Shown here: one piece after another, positions 22,915 through 30,855 of the stretch | How positions within the stretch are numbered: the first letter of the stretch is position 1 | How the letters are laid out: each line of letters starts with the position of its first letter | Position numbers and translations under genes: made by a program | From: an uncultured Eggerthellaceae bacterium | GTDB taxonomy: Bacteria > Actinomycetota > Coriobacteriia > Coriobacteriales > Eggerthellaceae | NCBI GenBank assembly: GCA_958452575.1 | Contig: CAUDUM010000009.1 | Coordinates: 1 to 47,833, forward strand | DNA length: 47,833 nt | Reading direction: 5' to 3' | Notes under the pieces: generated by a model | The model's input: only the letters and a program-made list of their open reading frames with translations | The model's database searches: none | Told to the model about the DNA's origin: nothing

Positions 22915-24054
22915 TTACCCGCGCGAGAACGCCCGTTTCGCAGCGATCGCGGCAAGCGCCTTCATCTGGTCGATGATGACGTCGCGCGCTTCCGGCCGCG
23001 TGTTGCGCGCCGCATCCGCCAGAACGCCGATAGCCTTCGGGCCGCCCATCAGCACATCGAAGGCGTCCTTGGCACCCGATGCCCGCAGCGCCTCGAACAG
23101 CGCGCCCACCGCACGGCGACGCTCGATCCGATCCATTCCCGAGATCCATTCGTTGAGCACGTCGGCCGTGAAGCGCGCCGAGGGGGCCAAACCGTCCGCC
23201 TCCACCACTACCCCGTCCTCGATCTCCCATCGGAAGGGGCTATGCTGGCTGATGCCGTGCCCCGAGCTTTTGACCACGCGGAATCCCGCGTTCGACTCCA
23301 TCAGCAGACCCACCAGCGATTCCTGCGGAACGGTCTTGCGCACCAAGGGGCGCACGCGATCTTGATCGGCGTCCGAAAGAACGCCCTCCGGAAACCCCGG
23401 GCCGTCATGGTCGTACACCGCGGTGATCCGCACGGCGGTCCGCGGAGACGCCTTGGCCGCCGCGTACACGGCAAGGTTGCCGCCCTTGGAATGACCGCCC
23501 AAAACCAGCGGGGTGCTCACGCGCTCTGCCATCTGATCGACGTAGCGCCGTGCCGATTCCTGCGCAGGAACGGGCGCCGCAAACGCCATGTTGAAATCTT
23601 CCTTCCAACCCACCCACGTTCGATCGGTGCCGCGGAAGGCAAGGTAGGTAAAGGCGCCGGGACAGGTGAACGCCACCGCCGCGAATTGGGTCTGCTCGGC
23701 CTCGTCGTGCACACTGGCGTAATCATGGATGACGATGTCGCGGAACCGCGGGCTTGCCGCCGCCGTCAGCAGCAGCTCCTTCACCTTCTCGGGAACAAGT
23801 CCCGTGAACATGTCGTGATAGCGCTCGGCGCGCAGCAGGTCAACCAAGCGGCCGCCGCGGACCTCCTCGCCCGCAAAGCGCCGAAGCGCCCTGCGCACGC
23901 GGCCGCCCCAACCCCCGTCCTCGGCATGCAGCGGCACCAGCCCCGCCATGCGCACCATGGCGAGCTGCGAGAACACCAACGAATCGACCTCGCACAGCGG
24001 TTTCTCGCGAAAGGTGGCAAACTCCGTCGCCGCATATTCCACGATACCCGCCAT
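22915..24054 (-). CDS. DUF2974 (Mbeg1-like) alpha/beta hydrolase
   Basis: A 379-residue lipase-like protein of the DUF2974 family. It has the typical N-terminus GIVEYAATEFATFREKPLCEVD (two joined segments), an oxyanion-type strand YLAFRGTD, the nucleophile elbow GGHSKGG with Ser189, and DHDGPGFPEG downstream. Family members are predicted esterases; the substrate is unknown and there is no signal peptide. The start is uncertain. I choose the ATG at 24054 because the family begins at this point; ATGs at 24093 and 24147 would add poorly conserved residues and none has a convincing ribosome-binding site. Divergent from the moaE-like gene. Confidence 0.8.
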   Translation of the reverse strand: MAGIVEYAATEFATFREKPLCEVDSLVFSQLAMVRMAGLVPLHAEDGGWGGRVRRALRRFAGEEVRGGRLVDLLRAERYHDMFTGLVPEKVKELLLTAAASPRFRDIVIHDYASVHDEAEQTQFAAVAFTCPGAFTYLAFRGTDRTWVGWKEDFNMAFAAPVPAQESARRYVDQMAERVSTPLVLGGHSKGGNLAVYAAAKASPRTAVRITAVYDHDGPGFPEGVLSDADQDRVRPLVRKTVPQESLVGLLMESNAGFRVVKSSGHGISQHSPFRWEIEDGVVVEADGLAPSARFTADVLNEWISGMDRIERRRAVGALFEALRASGAKDAFDVLMGGPKAIGVLADAARNTRPEARDVIIDQMKALAAIAAKRAFSRG

Positions 24055-24134
24055 ACCGTTCGCCCCCATTCGTCCGCGCGCCCGATGCGCCATGATGTCG
24101 GAATTGTGACGAATCAAGCATACCCCATTATCAC

Positions 24135-24164
24135 TTCGCAGAATCATCCGTTATCGGCTACAAT
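24135..24164 (+). promoter_or_regulatory. Probable promoter of the moaE-like gene
   Basis: TTCGCA (24135-24140), 18-nt spacer, TACAAT (24159-24164). It would start a transcript near 24171 with a leader of about 160 nt that contains the structured region below. Confidence 0.5.
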
Positions 24165-24177
24165 TTATTGCGTTTTG

Positions 24178-24318
24178 GAGATAATACCTGCTGGGCGCAG
24201 CGCGTCGACAGCCGTGCCGGGCAGGTTCAAACGCCCTTCCGCGGGATGCGCTGTCCGCATCCCGGCCGCCGGATCGCGCGTGAACGTTTCTCCTGACACC
24301 GGATACGCCATACAGGTG
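24178..24318 (+). promoter_or_regulatory. Structured leader of the moaE-like gene, candidate molybdenum-cofactor riboswitch
   Basis: The leader is strongly self-complementary: ACCTGC near 24187 pairs with GCAGGT near 24230, GGGATGCG pairs with CGCATCCC around 24242-24264, and GTTCA pairs with TGAAC. Near its end it contains CTCC-six bases-CGGA, which resembles the CTCC-N6-TGGA segment that I recall from the E. coli moaA Moco RNA, and an earlier GCCGTG is also shared. Gene context (a moaE homologue) fits the Moco RNA motif. A covariance search against that Rfam model would decide; I could not run it. Confidence 0.45.
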
Positions 24319-24331
24319 AAAGGAGTCAAAC

Positions 24332-24727
24332 ATGGCAAAGCAGGAACCGTCGATCGATCAGTGGCTGGCCGAGGCCAAGCAGGACCCCAAGGCCGCGCAG
24401 TGCGGCATGTTCCTCACGCACAACGGCGTCGTCCGCATCACGCCCAAAAAGCAGGTGCGCGAGGGCGTCGAGGGCTTGGGCGAGGTCAAGCAGGTCGAAT
24501 TCTCCTATGACGCCGAGGGCCTGGCCGCCGCCGAGGCCGAGGCGCTCACGTGGCCGGGCGTCTACTACGTGCGAACGTGGCTCAACGAGGGCGCGTGCAA
24601 TGTGGGCGATTCGCTGATGTATGTGCTGATCGGCGCAGACATCCGCCCCAACTGCATCGACGCGCTGCAAAAGCTCGTCGGCAAGATCAAAAACGAGCTC
24701 GTCGTCGAAAAGGAGATCTTCGCATAA
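24332..24727 (+). CDS. MoaE-like molybdopterin synthase large-subunit homologue
   Basis: A 131-residue protein of the MoaE family as found in anaerobes: GMFLTHNGVVRITPKK, a central FSYDAEGLAAAEAEALTWPG, then VRTWLNEGACNVGDSLMYVL and GADIRPNCIDALQKLVGKIK. MoaE transfers sulfur from MoaD thiocarboxylate to cyclic pyranopterin. The short anaerobe-type proteins lack parts of the E. coli sequence, so catalytic equivalence is not certain. The ATG at 24332 follows AAAGGAGTCAAAC. It is alone, behind a structured leader and before a perfect terminator. No moaD lies beside it. Confidence 0.8.
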   Translation: MAKQEPSIDQWLAEAKQDPKAAQCGMFLTHNGVVRITPKKQVREGVEGLGEVKQVEFSYDAEGLAAAEAEALTWPGVYYVRTWLNEGACNVGDSLMYVLIGADIRPNCIDALQKLVGKIKNELVVEKEIFA

Positions 24728-24779
24728 CGCGAAAAGAGACCGTCGTTTTTTCTCATTCGCCCGACAAAGCCTGAAACGC

Positions 24780-24819
24780 AAGAAGGCCGGAGGATCGCCC
24801 TCCGGCCTTCTTGATTTTT
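24780..24819 (+). terminator. Strong bidirectional terminator between moaE-like and purL
   Basis: AAGAAGGCCGGAGG (24780-24793) pairs perfectly with CCTCCGGCCTTCTT (24799-24812), followed by GATTTTT. It serves the plus-strand moaE-like gene and, read the other way, can also serve purL. A degenerate hairpin with GACCGTCG in its loop lies at about 24729-24763. Confidence 0.88.
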
Positions 24820-24869
24820 ACCCTAGGTCGATCGCGGCGTCAGCGAGGGCGCTTCCGTTAATCGTCAGA

Positions 24870-27800
24870 TCAGCGGAAGTACTTGACGCCGCCCTCGAAG
24901 ATGGGCTGGTACAGATCGCCGGGAACGTTCTTGTACAGGCCCGCACCCGAACGCTCGGAGTGGCCCATCTTGCCGAACACGCGGCCGTCGGGGCTCGTGA
25001 TGCCCTCGATCGCCAGCAACGATCCGTTGGGGTTCACATCCAGGTCCATCGACGGCGCACCCGCCTCGTCGACGTACTGCGTCGCGATCTGACCGTTTGC
25101 AACCAGCTTATCCAACAGCGCCTGAGGAGCGACAAAACGGCCCTCGCCATGGCTGATGGCAACCGTATGGATGTCGCCCACCGCGCACTCGGACAGCCAC
25201 GGCGACAGGCTCGAGGCAACGCGCGTGCGCACCAAACGGCTCTGGTGGCGGCCGATGGTGTTGAACGTCAGCGTCGCGCAGTCGGCGTCCATCGGTCGGA
25301 TGTCGCCGTAGGGCACCAGTCCCAGCTTGACCAGCGCCTGGAAGCCGTTGCAGATGCCCAGCATCAGGCCGTCGCGCTTCTGCAGCAGCTCGCGCACCGC
25401 CTCAGTGACCTCGGGCGCACGGAAGAACGCGGTGATGAACTTGGCCGAACCGTCGGGCTCGTCGCCACCGGAAAAGCCGCCGGGGATCATGACGATCTGG
25501 CTCTCGCGGATACGGCGCGCCAGCTCGCGCGTGCTTTCGGCGACCGCGTCGGGCGTCAAGTTGTTGATGACGAACACATCGGCGATGGCGCCGACGCGCT
25601 CGAAGGCGCGCGCCGTGTCGTACTCGCAGTTGTTGCCGGGGAACACCGGGATGACCACGCGCGGCTTGGCCTCGAGCAGCGGACCCTCGTAAATATGCGG
25701 CTTCACCGTGGTGAACGACACCGGCTCGACCGCTGCAGCCGCGGCGCGCTCCTCCTCGGAGGTGCGGTACGGGAAGACGCCCTCGATGCCATGCTCCCAC
25801 GTCTCCTGCAGCTCGGCGAGATCGACCGTCTCGTCGTAGGCGCAAAGTTCGTATGCCTCGGCGGTGCGGCCCAGCTCGATGACGGTCGCGCCCTCGATGG
25901 CGGGCGGCTCGCATCCGTCGGCAAGCTCGACGATGAAGCTGCCGTACGCATGGTCGAACAGCTCGCAGCACTCGCCCTCGTAGTAGTCATCCGAAACAGC
26001 GAAGCCGATGCGGTTGCCCAGACATGCCTTGAACACTGCCTCGGCCATGCCGCCGAACCCGGCGGTCGACGCGGAAAGCACCGCACCCGAGCGCGCGAGC
26101 TCCTCCACCCCCTCGAACACCGCCACCAGGGATCGCGTCTCGGGCAGCAAGCCGTCCTCGCGATAGGCGGGCTGGACCAGCGCCACGCGATGGCCGGCGC
26201 CCTTGAACTCGGGCGACACGACGTCGTCGACCTTGCCGGTTGCCACGGCGAACGAGATCAGCGTGGGCGGCACGTCCAGATCCTCAAAGGAGCCGGACAT
26301 CGAGTCCTTGCCACCGATGGCGCCCACGCCCAGGTCGACCTGCGCCATCAGCGCGCCCAGGACGGCGGCCACCGGCTTGCCCCAGCGCTCGGCCTCGTCG
26401 CGCAGCTTCTCGAAGTACTCCTGGAAGCTGAGGTACATCGTCTTGCGGGAGAATCCCGTCGCGATCAGCTTAGCCACGCTCTCGACCACCGAGAGGTAGG
26501 CGCCGCGGAACTGATCCGCCTCCATGATGTAGGGGTTGAAGCCCCAGGCCATCGCCGACACCTTGGTCGTCTCGCCGAAGACCGGGAACTTTGCCACCAT
26601 CGCCTGCGCGGGCGTGAGCTGCGTCTTGCCTCCAAACGGCATCAGCACGGTCGCTGCGCCGATGGTCGAGTCGAAGCGCTCGGACAGGCCCTTGTTGGAG
26701 CACACGTTCAGATCGCCTGCCAAAGCGCGCATGGCGTCCGCGAAGGACTCACCGTCCTCGGAGCCCGGGACGAGCGGCACCGTGCTCACGTAGACGTCGT
26801 CGAGGCTGCCAAGCTCCTCCTTGATCGCGTCGGCCAGCTCGTCGTCGGGATCGATCGGCGCCACGCCCTGCAGCCCCACGTGCGCCTTCTGATGCTTGGG
26901 CGCGCCGTTGCTGGCAAGAAACGCGCGGGACAGGTCGACGATGGTGTCGCCGCGCCACGTCATGCGCATGCGCGGCTCCTCGGTGACCTGCGCGACCACG
27001 GTCGCCTCGAGGTTCTCCTCGCGCGCGTAGCCCAGGAACTCCTCGACATCCTTCGCCGCCAGCGCCACGGCCATGCGCTCCTGGCTCTCGGCGATCGCTA
27101 GCTCGGTGCCGTCGAGGCCGTCGTACTTCTTGGGCACCACATCCAGGTTCACCGCGATGCCGTCGCACAGCTCGCCGATGGCGACGCTCACGCCGCCGGC
27201 GCCAAAGTCGTTGCAGCGCTTGATCAGGCGGCAGGCATCAGTGCGGCGGAACAAGCGCTGCAGCTTGCGCTCAACCGGCGCGTTGCCCTTCTGCACTTCG
27301 GCCCCGCACTCCTCGACGCTCGCCGTGCTTTGCGCCTTGGAGGAGCCGGTCGCGCCGCCGATACCGTCGCGGCCCGTGCGGCCGCCCAAAAGCACGACCA
27401 CATCACCCGGCGCCGGACATTCGCGGCGCACGTTCTTGGCAGGAGCGGCGCCCACGACGGCACCCACCTCCATGCGCTTGGCCACATAGCCGGGATGGTA
27501 CAGCTCGTGCACCTGACCGGTGGCCAGGCCGATCTGGTTGCCGTAGGAAGAGTAGCCCGCCGCCGCCTCGGTGACGATCTTGCGCTGCGGCAGCTTGCCC
27601 TCAAGCGTCTGCTCCACCGGAACCGTGGGGTCGCCCGCACCGGTGACGCGCATCGCCTGGTACACGTAGCTGCGACCGCTCAGAGGATCGCGGATCGCAC
27701 CGCCCACGCACGTAGCGGCGCCGCCGAACGGCTCGATCTCGGTGGGATGGTTGTGCGTCTCGTTCTTGAACAGGAACAGCCAATCCTCGTCGACGCCGTC

Positions 27801-28709
27801 CACATCGACCTTCACCTTGACGGTGCAGGCGTTGATCTCCTCGGATTCGTCGAGGTTGGTCAAAATGCCTTTGGATTTGAGGTACTTGGCGCCGATGGTG
27901 CCCATGTCCATCAGACAGACCGGTTTCTCGTCGCGACCCAGCTCATGGCGCATCTCGAGGTACTTTTCGAACGCCTCCTGCACCACCGCGTCATCGAAGG
28001 TGACCTCGTCGAGCACGGTGCCGAACGTGGTGTGGCGGCAATGGTCGGACCAATAGGTGTCCACCACCTTGACCTCGGTGATGGTGGGATCGCGCTGCTC
28101 TTCGTCGCGGAAGTACTTTTGGAAGAACACGATATCGGCCAGATCCATCGCCAACCCGCGCTCGGCGATGAATGCGGCCAGACCCTCTTCATCGAGTTCG
28201 CGGAAGCCCTCGAGCACCTCCACCGGATCGGGCTGCGCAATCTCCAAAGCCAGAGTGTCGCGCTCGGCCATGGACGCTTCGCGCGCCTCCACGGGGTTGA
28301 TCACATAATGCTTGATGGCATCGATATCCTGCTCGGCCAGATCGCCCTGCAGGTAATACACCTTCGCGGAGCGCACCTCGGGGCGCTCTCCCTGGCTGAT
28401 CAGCTGGATGCACTCGCTGGCGCTGTCGGCGCGCTGATCGAACTGCCCGGGAAGATACTCCACCGCGAACACCGCGGCGCCCTGGGCGTCGGGCAGCTCG
28501 CGCAGGACGTTGTCGGATTGAGGCTCGCTGAACACCGTAGGCACGCACTGCTCGAACAGCTCGGCGGAGATGCCCTCCACGTCATAACGGTTCAAAAGGC
28601 GCACGCCCGAAAGCGCTTCGATCCCCAGGATATCGCGCAGCTCGGCGGCCAGCCGCTTCGCTTCGACGTCGAACCCGGGCTTCTTTTCAACATAGACGCG
28701 GGATACCAT
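24870..28709 (-). CDS. purL: Phosphoribosylformylglycinamidine synthase, single-chain
   Basis: This purine enzyme converts FGAR to FGAM using ATP and glutamine. The 1279-residue chain carries everything in one polypeptide: a PurS-like N-terminus, the FGAM synthetase domains (DTYWSDHCRHTTF, NETHNHPTEIEPFGGAATC, GGRTGRDGIGGATGSS, NDFGAGGVSVAIGEL) and a C-terminal class I glutaminase with Cys1120 (LGICNGFQ), His1250 and Glu1252 (MGHSERSGAG). Many Gram-positives use three separate proteins (PurS, PurQ, PurL), so the large form is a useful lineage marker. The ATG at 28709 follows GGAAGGTGGAGCGA; the open frame runs on to 29420 but only through the leader and an overlapping gene. A palindrome at its promoter may be an operator. 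Confidence 0.96.
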   Translation of the reverse strand: MVSRVYVEKKPGFDVEAKRLAAELRDILGIEALSGVRLLNRYDVEGISAELFEQCVPTVFSEPQSDNVLRELPDAQGAAVFAVEYLPGQFDQRADSASECIQLISQGERPEVRSAKVYYLQGDLAEQDIDAIKHYVINPVEAREASMAERDTLALEIAQPDPVEVLEGFRELDEEGLAAFIAERGLAMDLADIVFFQKYFRDEEQRDPTITEVKVVDTYWSDHCRHTTFGTVLDEVTFDDAVVQEAFEKYLEMRHELGRDEKPVCLMDMGTIGAKYLKSKGILTNLDESEEINACTVKVKVDVDGVDEDWLFLFKNETHNHPTEIEPFGGAATCVGGAIRDPLSGRSYVYQAMRVTGAGDPTVPVEQTLEGKLPQRKIVTEAAAGYSSYGNQIGLATGQVHELYHPGYVAKRMEVGAVVGAAPAKNVRRECPAPGDVVVLLGGRTGRDGIGGATGSSKAQSTASVEECGAEVQKGNAPVERKLQRLFRRTDACRLIKRCNDFGAGGVSVAIGELCDGIAVNLDVVPKKYDGLDGTELAIAESQERMAVALAAKDVEEFLGYAREENLEATVVAQVTEEPRMRMTWRGDTIVDLSRAFLASNGAPKHQKAHVGLQGVAPIDPDDELADAIKEELGSLDDVYVSTVPLVPGSEDGESFADAMRALAGDLNVCSNKGLSERFDSTIGAATVLMPFGGKTQLTPAQAMVAKFPVFGETTKVSAMAWGFNPYIMEADQFRGAYLSVVESVAKLIATGFSRKTMYLSFQEYFEKLRDEAERWGKPVAAVLGALMAQVDLGVGAIGGKDSMSGSFEDLDVPPTLISFAVATGKVDDVVSPEFKGAGHRVALVQPAYREDGLLPETRSLVAVFEGVEELARSGAVLSASTAGFGGMAEAVFKACLGNRIGFAVSDDYYEGECCELFDHAYGSFIVELADGCEPPAIEGATVIELGRTAEAYELCAYDETVDLAELQETWEHGIEGVFPYRTSEEERAAAAAVEPVSFTTVKPHIYEGPLLEAKPRVVIPVFPGNNCEYDTARAFERVGAIADVFVINNLTPDAVAESTRELARRIRESQIVMIPGGFSGGDEPDGSAKFITAFFRAPEVTEAVRELLQKRDGLMLGICNGFQALVKLGLVPYGDIRPMDADCATLTFNTIGRHQSRLVRTRVASSLSPWLSECAVGDIHTVAISHGEGRFVAPQALLDKLVANGQIATQYVDEAGAPSMDLDVNPNGSLLAIEGITSPDGRVFGKMGHSERSGAGLYKNVPGDLYQPIFEGGVKYFR

Positions 28710-28719
28710 TCGCTCCACC

Positions 28720-28753
28720 TTCCAACTGCATATTTTCAGTTGGAACCATGATA
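28720..28753 (-). promoter_or_regulatory. purL -10 box and perfect palindrome at the transcription start
   Basis: TATCAT at 28753-28748 on the minus strand is the likely -10. The dyad TTCCAACTG (28745-28737) and CAGTTGGAA (28728-28720), with 8 nt between, covers the predicted start point and ends against the ribosome-binding site. It could be a repressor site or an RNA hairpin that affects translation. The same dyad is not visible upstream of purC. Confidence 0.55.
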
Positions 28754-28806
28754 CGACACGCGCGCTCATCTGCGACGCAGCCCGTCTCAACCCAAAGAAA
28801 AAAGCC

Positions 28807-28848
28807 AGCAGCCCGATAATTGCCGATAGCAGCCCGATGATTGCCGAG
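28807..28848. repeat. Tandem repeat of 21 nt in the purL upstream region
   Basis: Two adjacent copies (28807-28827 and 28828-28848) of a 21-nt unit starting AGCAGCCCGAT, differing at 2 positions. They lie about 55-95 nt upstream of the purL -10, where activator sites are common. Confidence 0.75.
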
Positions 28849-28955
28849 GATGAGAAAGACGGTGTTGCCGCCGAGATCGGGCCCTCGGAAAGACTTACAG
28901 AGGCTACGGTTAATCGCGTCCAAGGTTTGGGGGGGTATCCAAACGATATCCTGAA

Positions 28956-29000
28956 AAACGGCGGGGCGGGAAGGCATTCGCCCGTCCCGCCCCGCCGTTT
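28956..29000 (-). terminator. Terminator of the small membrane-protein gene
   Basis: A 15-bp perfect stem (28956-28970 with 28986-29000) followed on the minus strand by TTTTTC. It lies 14 nt past the stop of the gene at 29015 and insulates purL. Confidence 0.88.
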
Positions 29001-29014
29001 CAACACGTGGAAGA

Positions 29015-29665
29015 TTATTTCTCCGCGCTTTCGGACGCCTTCTCGTCGTCTGCGGAGACAGGCTCCTCCGCCGCCGTCTTCTTCTTGCCGCCGAACAGGC
29101 CGCCGAGCACGCCCTTGGACTTCTTCTCCGCCTCGGACGCCTTGGCCTCCTCGTACTTTTTCTCGGCTTCGGCTTTCGCCGCTTTGGCCTCGGCCTTCTC
29201 GCGACGCTCCTGAGCGCGTTGGGCCTTCGTCTTTTTGGCCTCCATCTTCTCCTGGTACGCACGGCGCACCTTCTTCATCTTGGAGAACTCCAGCCACAGC
29301 GCCGCGATGATGAACACGTACGACAGCACCAGGATGACCATGAAGCCGAACTCGCCCAGCGAATCGCGCAGGAAGAACGACAGCGCCAAGCAGACGATCG
29401 CGCCGATGAGCAGCACCCACCAGATCTTACGCAGGCGCTTGTACTCCTCGGTGGGAGGGTTGGCGTACTTACGCTCCAGCTCGGCCTGCTTCTGACGCTC
29501 GGCGCGGCGAGCCGCCTTCTTGTCGGCTTTGGTCTTGGTCTTGGGCTTGATGTAGACCGACGACGCAGCCGCGCTCTTGGGCTTTGCGGACGCGGCGCTT
29601 TTGCGCGTCTTGCCCTGATGCTCGTCGTTCTGGTAGCGCTCGTTCATGGGGTTTCGTTGGGACAT
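29015..29665 (-). CDS. Hypothetical membrane protein with two TM helices and a charged coiled-coil tail
   Basis: I do not recognise this 216-residue protein. Residues 1-80 are Lys/Ala/Arg-rich and likely disordered. Two membrane segments follow, about 82-99 (WWVLLIGAIVCLALSFF) and 107-125 (FGFMVILVLSYVFIIAALW). From 128 on the chain is a Lys/Glu/Ala-rich helix suited to a coiled coil, then a glycine patch (GVLGGLFGG) and an acidic end. Both ends should face the cytoplasm. The start at 29665 has only a weak site (AGAAAG), overlapped by the 12-bp palindrome CTTTCTAGAAAG (29672-29683). It sits between purC and purL, but the terminator behind it and the repeat element before it suggest its own transcript. 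Confidence 0.8.
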   Translation of the reverse strand: MSQRNPMNERYQNDEHQGKTRKSAASAKPKSAAASSVYIKPKTKTKADKKAARRAERQKQAELERKYANPPTEEYKRLRKIWWVLLIGAIVCLALSFFLRDSLGEFGFMVILVLSYVFIIAALWLEFSKMKKVRRAYQEKMEAKKTKAQRAQERREKAEAKAAKAEAEKKYEEAKASEAEKKSKGVLGGLFGGKKKTAAEEPVSADDEKASESAEK

Positions 29666-29706
29666 AGCTATCTTTCTAGAAAGGGAACGGTAAATATGGA
29701 CGCCAA

Positions 29707-29856
29707 GTCAGCGAGAGGCGTCGAGGTGCCCTCGATTCGCGGGATCGCGGAGGCGAAGCGCGCTTCGGTGCGCGAGCCTCCGGGATCGTACGAAGCGGGG
29801 GTGCATCGGCGCCTCGCAGCGTCGGCTCGTTCCGCCGTTCGGCAGAACGGCGGAAC
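29707..29856 (+). repeat. 150-nt two-hairpin structured element, copy 2
   Basis: Same length and layout as 6071-6220: a 114-nt imperfect long hairpin capped by C(UUCG)G, an 8-nt linker, and a 12-bp hairpin (29829-29840 with 29845-29856, loop GGCA). Compared with copy 1, arm substitutions usually come in complementary pairs. The small hairpin abuts the purC stop codon (29858-29860), one base away. It fills the purC to membrane-protein interval; the rest of that interval (29666-29706) shows only the palindrome near the start codon. Confidence 0.85.
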
Positions 29857-29857
29857 T

Positions 29858-30730
29858 CTAGAACTTGCGGCCGGTGATCAGCTCGTAAGCCTGGACGTAC
29901 TTCTGGCTGGTCTTCTCGATGATCTCCTGGGGCAGGCGCGGCGGGTTGCCGGTGCGGTCCCAGTTGGCGTTGAGCCAGTCGCGGACGAACTGCTTGTCAA
30001 AGCTGGGCTGGTCCTTGCCCGGCTCGTAGACGTCGCCCGGCCAGAAGCGGGAGCTGTCAGGGGTGAGCACTTCGTCGGCCAGGATGATCTTGCCGTCGAG
30101 CACGCCGAACTCGAACTTGGTGTCGGCGATGATCACGCCGCGCTCCGCCGCATGGTCGCGGGCGGTCGTGTACACCTTAAGCGACAGATCGCGCAGCGCG
30201 GCGGCGTCCGCCTCGCCGATGATCTGGGCGCAGCGCTCGAAGCTGATGTTCTCGTCGTGATCGCCGATCTCGGCCTTGGTGGACGGCGTGAAGATGGGCT
30301 CGGGCAGCTTGGACGAGTTGTCCAGGCCCTCGGGCAGCTCGATGCCGCACACGGTGCCCTGCTTGCGGTACTCCTTCAGGCCGCTTCCAGCCAGGTAGCC
30401 GCGCACGATGCACTCGATGGGGAACATCTCGGCCTTCTTGACCAGCATGAAACGGCCGCGCAGGTAGTCGGAATAGGGTTTGAACTGCTCGGGCAGGTCA
30501 GCCACGTCGGCGGAGATCAGATGATTGTCCACCACACCGTCCAGCAGCTCGAACCAGAAGCACGACAGGCGCGTGAGCACCTCGCCCTTGCAGGGGATCT
30601 CGTCCTCCAGGATGTAGTCGAACGCCGAAATGCGGTCCGTCGCGACCAGCAGCAGCTTGTCGCCCAGATCGTACAGATCGCGCACCTTGCCCTGCGCATC
30701 GGGCTTGATATCGATTCCAGCCATGCTCAT
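29858..30730 (-). CDS. purC: Phosphoribosylaminoimidazole-succinocarboxamide synthase
   Basis: SAICAR synthetase joins CAIR and aspartate with ATP in purine synthesis. The 290-residue chain has GKVRDLYDLGDKLLLVATDRIS, the VRGYLAGSGLKEY substrate loop, IADTKFEFG and DEVLTPDSSRFWP. It is of the longer type (about 290-300 residues) rather than the 237-residue E. coli type. The start is taken as the ATG at 30730 behind GAGGGAGAGC; an ATG two codons later is equally possible, and the open frame beginning at 30787 adds residues unlike the family. It shares the strand with purL, one gene away. Confidence 0.94.
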   Translation of the reverse strand: MSMAGIDIKPDAQGKVRDLYDLGDKLLLVATDRISAFDYILEDEIPCKGEVLTRLSCFWFELLDGVVDNHLISADVADLPEQFKPYSDYLRGRFMLVKKAEMFPIECIVRGYLAGSGLKEYRKQGTVCGIELPEGLDNSSKLPEPIFTPSTKAEIGDHDENISFERCAQIIGEADAAALRDLSLKVYTTARDHAAERGVIIADTKFEFGVLDGKIILADEVLTPDSSRFWPGDVYEPGKDQPSFDKQFVRDWLNANWDRTGNPPRLPQEIIEKTSQKYVQAYELITGRKF

Positions 30731-30790
30731 GCTCTCCCTCGCTGAAGCTTTTCGCCACTTCTCACGCTGTGGCCGCGTTTTCACCATCCA

Positions 30791-30838
30791 TCAGGCGGTC
30801 GCCGACGCGTTCGGCTTGCGCGAACCGCTCGGCCGTCT
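30791..30838 (-). terminator. Hairpin between the kinase gene and purC
   Basis: A 48-nt imperfect hairpin: CAG-CGG-CG outer pairs with CG-CCG-CTG, and an inner GTTCG pairs with CGAAC. It begins 17 nt past the kinase stop and lacks a T-run. No promoter for purC stands out between it and 30730. Confidence 0.45.
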
Positions 30839-30855
30839 GCAAATGCAACTTTTCA

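Noticed and set aside
24960..27101. 713-codon open frame on the plus strand opposite purL
   Set aside because: Antisense shadow of a strongly conserved gene in high-GC DNA; no ribosome-binding site and a Arg/His/Leu/Val-rich product without a recognisable domain.
28710..29420. Upstream extension of the purL frame to 1516 residues
   Set aside because: It runs through the purL leader, a terminator and the coding region of the membrane-protein gene in another frame; the family N-terminus begins at 28709 behind a good ribosome-binding site.
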